DNA from: Plotosus lineatus
Taxonomy: Eukaryota; Chordata; Actinopteri; Siluriformes; Plotosidae
Length of the DNA: 64,000 nt
NCBI GenBank assembly: GCA_024760905.1
Contig: CM045737.1
Coordinates: 18,586,348-18,650,347, forward strand
Reading direction: 5' to 3'
Notes under the pieces: generated by a model
What the model was told of the DNA's origin: nothing
The model's database searches: none
What the model saw: only the letters and a program-made list of their open reading frames with translations
Position numbers and translations under genes: made by a program
Part shown: positions 21,920 to 64,000 of the stretch, in pieces
Position numbering within the stretch: the stretch's first letter is position 1
Layout of the letters: every line of letters begins with the position of its first letter

Positions 21920-24407
21920 GTATGATGAAACTGATTACTTTCCTTAACATACGGCTTACATTAAGTATGATAAAATAAAGATATGTATATCACAGTAAGC
22001 TTCAATAAAGTACGCTTTTCTGAGATACTGCTTTGACATGAAATAATAAACGTGACACAGTTATTGTTAAATCTGTGTTCAAATCAAAAAGATCCCAGAT
22101 GTTAAGATACATTTTTGCCATAGCAGCCAGTCCTATTCGAACCTTGGTGCTATTACGGTACTCTGCACAATTTAATAAGTTCGATGGCATTAAATATTTT
22201 ACATAGCATAGGTAGTGTGAGCTGACTATTTTCATGTCTGGGGATCCCTCACGTTCCACGGTTAATTGGGACCGAGATCCCCCCCACAACCACCGAATTC
22301 CACGAAGTAGGCTCAAACCACCCCCTCTCCCAAGACTGACGTATATGTACATGTATATGTCTGTCTTCCTTTCGGCTTTTTTCCCCTTTTTTTTTTTTTT
22401 TTACTCGGGAGTCGCCACAGCGAATCGTTTGATTTGGCAGAGGTTTTTACGTCGGATGCCCTTCCTGTCACAACCCTTTTTAGCAAGGGACAGAAACACG
22501 CTGACGGCTTTGCAGCTACTCTTTACGAAAGTCAGCAATGGTTCTTTTACATGCCTCTCACCATAGACAGTGAGAGACATGGCCCGCCTTTGATAACCCA
22601 GTTAGCCGCACTGGGGGGGACAGTGACAACCTTGTGGAGAGTGGGTATATGTACATGTATATAATATCAATAAATACATATTCAATGCTATAAATGCTTA
22701 ATTGTCCTTGTTTTTGCGGCATTTTCCTTAACTTTATTCGTCCTTAATTTCCTTATTTTTTTAATTCGATGAATATTAAAAAAAAAAAAAAAAAAAAAAC
22801 GCGATGCACTGAAGCCGCATGAATTGAAGCGCATAGTGAGGGATCCCTGTAATACTTTCATGTACACTAATATGAATATAGTTACGGATATGTATCTCAC
22901 CATACAGTACTTCTGTGTATAATATCCAGAAATTTAGCAAAAATATCTGCCATTTTTTTCTGTCACGTCGTGTGTGTTTTGAACTTGCGGCAGAAGAATA
23001 TATAGTAAGAAATCAGATCTCCCCCCCCCCACCCCCACCCTTTGTCCTTCAGACACAGCTGTCAGAAAGTGTGTCCACAGAGGAAAGGAGACCGGTGTTG
23101 TTGTGTGATGGGAGACTCTGTCTTCAAGTCCTACAGGAACTCTTCAACCTGACTGTTATGGAGATGATGCATGGTATGTTCTAATAAGTCTTTCTTTTGA
23201 AACACAGAATAATTCGTCACTGTACTAGGAAGAGAGAGGTTTGTTAAAAAAAATCACTTTATGTTCCATTTTGTGCACTTTGAAAAATTCATTATTTACT
23301 GAAATGGTTACATGATTTTAATGATCACTTCATTTTAAAGTTCAAGTTAAAACAAAATATATTGCTAGGTGCTGTATACGTTATTACAGGAATGACACTA
23401 TGCTTAAAATTATATCTTATAGCTCCAGGGTCCTGGAAACTATCCTGTGTTGAGTTTCTATGCATGTTCTGTCTATGTTTACATGGGTTTTCTCTCACTC
23501 TTCATGAAAACACTCTGTATTAGACATAGAAGTGAATGAGAGTTTGTATAGTGCCCTAAGAGGGACTGGCACCCCATCCAGAGTAACCTCTCCGACCATG
23601 CACTCAATGTTACTGGAATAGCCTGAGTCAGTTTTTCTTGGGTAGCTAATTGGCAGTGACAAAAATAGATAACAGATTATGGGATGGTTATCCGATTTAA
23701 AATTAAGTCCAATTATAGTCTCCGCTCTGAATTGTACATCAAGAGCCTTATATATTATCTGCGCGGATGTACAATGTACCACCGGATGTAGGCCACCTTG
23801 GCCATGTTACCATTAGTGCTGTGATCTCAGGTAACATTACAAGAATGTATATATTGGGATATAATACAGAATTTATACATTATTGAATTATTATGCATAA
23901 TGTATGTATTACTAGATTGTAATGTATTATATATTAGGCTGTATTTTATTATGTATGTATTAGATTACAGTGTTGAAGTGTCTTATTAATAGTGCATTAT
24001 TTAGGAAGTAGTTTATTTATTACTAGGTTATTGTGCAATTTATATCAATAAATTAAATATAATTGGGTTGTATTGTATTATTTATACATTAGGCTACTGT
24101 GCAGAATTTATACATTATAAATTTGCAGTGTGGAAATTAAAGATTTCTCATTGTCTGTCATTTTATTCACACATTTGTGAAAAGGTATTTAATTCGGATT
24201 ATTTTGGTGGCCTTTATAACATGTCACTGTATCTCTCCAGGGCAGATGTGGATTATCCTCGTGGCCGATGCAGATGGATTTGTACCACTCACCTTCAAGC
24301 ACAAGGAGGAGCTCACAATAAGGAATGCAAAGAGGAAGTTTCCCTTCAAGCCTGTCAACGGAATTAATAACCTACCTCTTGACAATTCAACAAATATAGA
24401 GCAGTGA
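20051..24407 (+). CDS. wdcp: wdcp, WD repeat and coiled-coil containing protein (C2orf44 homologue)
   Basis: Three coding exons give a predicted 718-aa protein, close to the human length of about 721. The N-terminus MEIGKAKLLRTGLNTLHQ and motifs such as VIGQFE, LLAVQHKKHVTVWQL, IHCACW, LVVAIGSALHSYIW, TELPLDKIC, GSGQDSSHL and IPGILVPDIMAFN match my memory of human WDCP almost block by block. The first ~350 residues are the WD-repeat/beta-propeller part. A Leu/Glu/Lys-rich stretch near residue 580-600 (NLEQLTHNMEKIFAHF) fits the C-terminal coiled coil. The human protein is reported to self-associate and to bind the SRC-family kinase HCK; its role is poorly known. The start is ATG 20051. A longer frame opening at 20033 uses TTG and spans the acceptor, so I reject it. 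AATAAA lies at 24542. The gene is convergent with mfsd2b, whose stop is about 1 kb away. Confidence 0.95.
22238..22849 (+). mobile_element. 'GGGATCCCTC' MITE split by a SINE (wdcp intron)
   Basis: Left part 22238-22358, right part 22646-22849 ending GAGGGATCCCTG before TA. The parts are continuous with the family copies at 6779 and 42777. Confidence 0.82.
22359..22645 (-). mobile_element. SINE type B, 5'-truncated, 17-bp TSD, nested in MITE
   Basis: Flanked by perfect TATATGTACATGTATAT (22342-22358 and 22646-22662). The tRNA-like head is missing: the copy stops at the CCCACTCTCC site. Confidence 0.92.
23053..23173 (+). CDS. wdcp: wdcp coding exon 2
   Basis: The acceptor CCTTCAG ends at 23052. 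The exon reads TQLSESVSTEERRPVLLCDG and onward to VMEMMH plus one base, then donor GTATGT. RRPVLLCDGRLCL matches the human KRAVLLCDGKLRL block. The intron before it holds a nested MITE/SINE. Confidence 0.92.
24241..24407 (+). CDS. wdcp: wdcp last coding exon
   Basis: Acceptor CTCTCCAG at 24240. The exon completes a Gly codon and reads QMWIILVADADGFVPLTF, matching the human SHWILLSADSEGFIPLTF block. It then diverges and stops with TGA at 24405-24407. The C-terminus is shorter than human after this block. Confidence 0.9.
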
Positions 24408-24541
24408 TTTTGTGCACCTTCTTCTTTTTCGCTCCAAGGTTTTAACATTTCATGGTGAAAAGACAATGCATCATAAATAATGTTTACAGGGAACTGGTGG
24501 CTTTGTTGTATATAATGAAGACCCAGTCTATTTTTCGACAT

Positions 24542-24547
24542 AATAAA
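24542..24547 (+). terminator. wdcp poly(A) signal AATAAA
   Basis: A canonical AATAAA 135 bases after the wdcp stop codon, with no nearer canonical signal on this strand. It implies a short 3' UTR. Confidence 0.7.
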
Positions 24548-25289
24548 GAAACTACTCGAGTGCCTGATTTTATGGTTTCATGATTATTGTTGGTTGTAAA
24601 CACCCGCCATGCAACTCAGGACAAAATAATTCAATTTAAAAACTCATAGTTTAAAATTTAAACGATTTCTGTTGTTGTTATTCTCGTCATTTGTCAAAGC
24701 ACATCTCAAATGCAGTGCATATGGATTATCACGGAATGAGAATTAGTGTTAATCGCATAGATCATATATACTGTATAGGATCTGACCCTCGATTCAATTA
24801 CCTGTGTTTGCTTTTAGTATTAGATTTATTTTCAAAAGGACTGAATTAAATGTTAAATCCTTTAATTCAGATTATTAATTCATTTACTTGCTGAATGAGT
24901 ACATTGGTGTATTTATTATTTAGTTGGATATTCATTTCATTGTTAATACTATTACTGGTGTGGTATATTGTACTGTTAAAATATTTGGTGGTGTTATAGA
25001 ATGTGAATTTTACAGTTACATTAACATCACCTATTGTTTATAATTAAGCTAAATAAATGTCTGTAACAACACAGGTCATTTTAGCTTATGTAAAAATACA
25101 TTCATAGATATAAATAAGGTTCATACTGTATGCAGTATATGCAATGAAGATTATACTATTAAAAAAATAAAAATATAGAAATAAAATGAAATATGAATTG
25201 TATTCAACACAGTGTAATGTACACTAACACATCTCATTCCAGGCGAAACTGGAATTGGAATCTGTGATGTGTAAAGGGACTATACACTG

Positions 25290-25430
25290 TCCGCGTCTTC
25301 TGTGAGGCAGCTGCAATTTCTAGTCTGGTTTCTAAAAAAGACAAAGAATGGATTGAGTTGCTGGAGGATATCGATGAAGTTAAGAAAGAAGACCAACTCT
25401 TAAAAAAAAAAAAAAACATATATAGGAGAT
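25290..25430 (+). other. coding-like fragment between wdcp and mfsd2b
   Basis: One plus-strand frame is open over about 47 codons and reads LVSKKDKEWIELLEDIDEVK-like acidic/basic helix sequence, then runs into a poly-A stretch at 25401-25414. It has no ATG, and its composition looks more protein-like than its neighbours. I recognise no family; it may be chance or a processed-pseudogene remnant. Confidence 0.25.
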
Positions 25431-25437
25431 AGGGAGG

Positions 25438-62813
<37,376 letters not shown>

Positions 62814-62814
62814 G

Positions 62815-63300
62815 ACTGTGAGAGTGATGGGCTGAGAGATAACACTGTGTTGCTAGTTGAATTCACATTTTGCTCCTGGATCCAGAAAGCCAAAAATCAT
62901 TCTCTACTCTCTGAGCATTACCTGATGCATATCAATCTTCTCATGCATCTCTCTCAGCCTTAAAACTGCATGTTTTCTAGATACCTTTACTTAAAACTTG
63001 AAAATACCTTTAAACTACCTCAGTTCAGCGCTTTGACATCATCAAACCTGGGATCTACAAACAGCAGATAAATTCTATACATGCATAGAAACTACATCTG
63101 TCTGATGTAAAGCTCAATCTACAACACTAAAGTCATTTTAAGTGAATTATGAGTCTTTACATCATCAGCCATGTAAGTCAATCCATATTTAATAGAAGAA
63201 TTTCCCACTACGGCTTTATTCTGTATCTCACCTGGCTGTGGCTGATGGAGCGACTTCATTCCACAGAGAGATGAGGAGACTGAGAGGATTTGGGAGCTGG
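62815..63300 (-). promoter_or_regulatory. mfsd2b upstream region with a candidate 5'-UTR exon end
   Basis: Non-repetitive 486 bp upstream of mfsd2b. A consensus donor, CCAG|GTGAGA (exon side at 63232, minus strand), could splice a 5'-UTR exon to the acceptor next to the ATG. No clear TATA box. Just beyond lie a poly-A run (63320-63334) and a long CA microsatellite. Confidence 0.35.
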
Positions 63301-63351
63301 AGCAACTGATGTATGCTCTGAAAAAAAAAAAAAAGCATGCCTCCTAGTGGA

Positions 63352-63360
63352 CACACACAC

Positions 63361-63421
<61 letters not shown>
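63352..63421. repeat. (CA)n microsatellite upstream of mfsd2b
   Basis: About 33 CA units, preceded by an A run. Confidence 0.95.
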
Positions 63422-63423
<2 letters not shown>

Positions 63424-63867
63424 GAGTTTGACTATTCTCAGCTGTTAATTTCAGGCCTTGAGATTTTTGTAGCATGATCGTTATTTTTACACTATCAGCT
63501 ATATGCCTACTTGTTATCTCCCAGTCTCCCTTTCCCAAGTTTTATAAAATAAATAAATGTACACAATGATCATAGATTGTCTCTCGTGACACATTCTATA
63601 CATTCATTAAAGTCAACGATTGTGGAAAATGATTGATTTTATTCCAAATATTTCCATTAAAATAAGCTCCCGTGGTTTTAAAGCATGTCTTGCTTTTTTC
63701 CATCAGCAACCATGTCCCAAAACGAGCCAAATCTGGAAGTAAAACATATCCCATACGGGCAGGAAACTGCGTTGGCTGTATCCAAGATCACCATCTAAAG
63801 TACTGTACATCTTTAACTTTCCCTTCATTCTCACTCATTTATCAAACTACATTTCAGGGTTTCAGTT

Positions 63868-64000
63868 AGCACATGTATGAGGTTTTGGAGACAAAGACGG
63901 AGAGGCTAGATTGAGATGGTTTGGACATGTACAGAGGTGGGATAGTGAATATATTGGTAGTAGGATGCTGAGGTTGGAACTACCAGGCAGAAGGCCTAGA
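63868..64000 (+). mobile_element. RTE-type LINE fragment, cut by the window end
   Basis: Matches the 39748-39880 part of the RTE copy (GGAGACAAAG, GAGATGGTTTGGACATGTAC). Confidence 0.85.

Overview
The window is vertebrate nuclear DNA, almost certainly from a teleost fish. The evidence is multi-exon genes with GT-AG introns, fish-type repeats (a Rex3 retrotransposon, tRNA-derived SINEs with an AATGAATGA-type tail, V-SINE-like copies, hAT and pogo/Tigger-like elements) and very many CA/TA microsatellites. It holds three protein genes in the order fkbp1b (minus) - wdcp (plus) - mfsd2b (minus). That is the arrangement I recall for human 2p23 (FKBP1B and WDCP head to head, WDCP and MFSD2B tail to tail), so this is an old conserved synteny block. 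All gene models were assembled by eye from splice sites, reading phase and remembered family similarity; no search was run.

Layout. 1-16395: 5' part of fkbp1b on the minus strand (coding exon 1 at 16359-16395, exon 2 at 5785-5832; the remaining exons lie left of the window). 16396-20050: the divergent fkbp1b/wdcp intergenic region, with GC-richer promoter-like sequence at both ends and SINE clusters between. 20051-24407: wdcp, three coding exons, predicted 718 aa. 25438-62813: mfsd2b on the minus strand, 13 coding exons, predicted 512 aa, spread over 37 kb because its introns are packed with transposons. 62814-64000: upstream of mfsd2b, ending in an RTE fragment cut by the window edge.

The three genes are neighbours, not a pathway. 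Fkbp1b is a prolyl isomerase that stabilises ryanodine receptors. Wdcp is a WD-repeat/coiled-coil protein of poorly known role. Mfsd2b is a sphingosine-1-phosphate exporter of blood cells.

The richest material outside the genes is the mobile-element record, where many insertions can be proved by target-site duplications (TSDs). These include a 3.27-kb Rex3 copy with a 15-bp TSD, a 1.17-kb RTE copy with an 18-bp TSD, two hAT elements with perfect 8-bp TSDs, and several nested insertions. One SINE head is joined to two different LINE-type tails. The most unusual locus is 27158-28572. There two LTRs lie in inverted orientation around about 67 nt of tRNA-Pro sequence that includes the CCA end and carries an A-to-T change at the position of m1A58, which suggests reverse transcription through the tRNA primer. 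No CRISPR array, operon or functional RNA gene was found.
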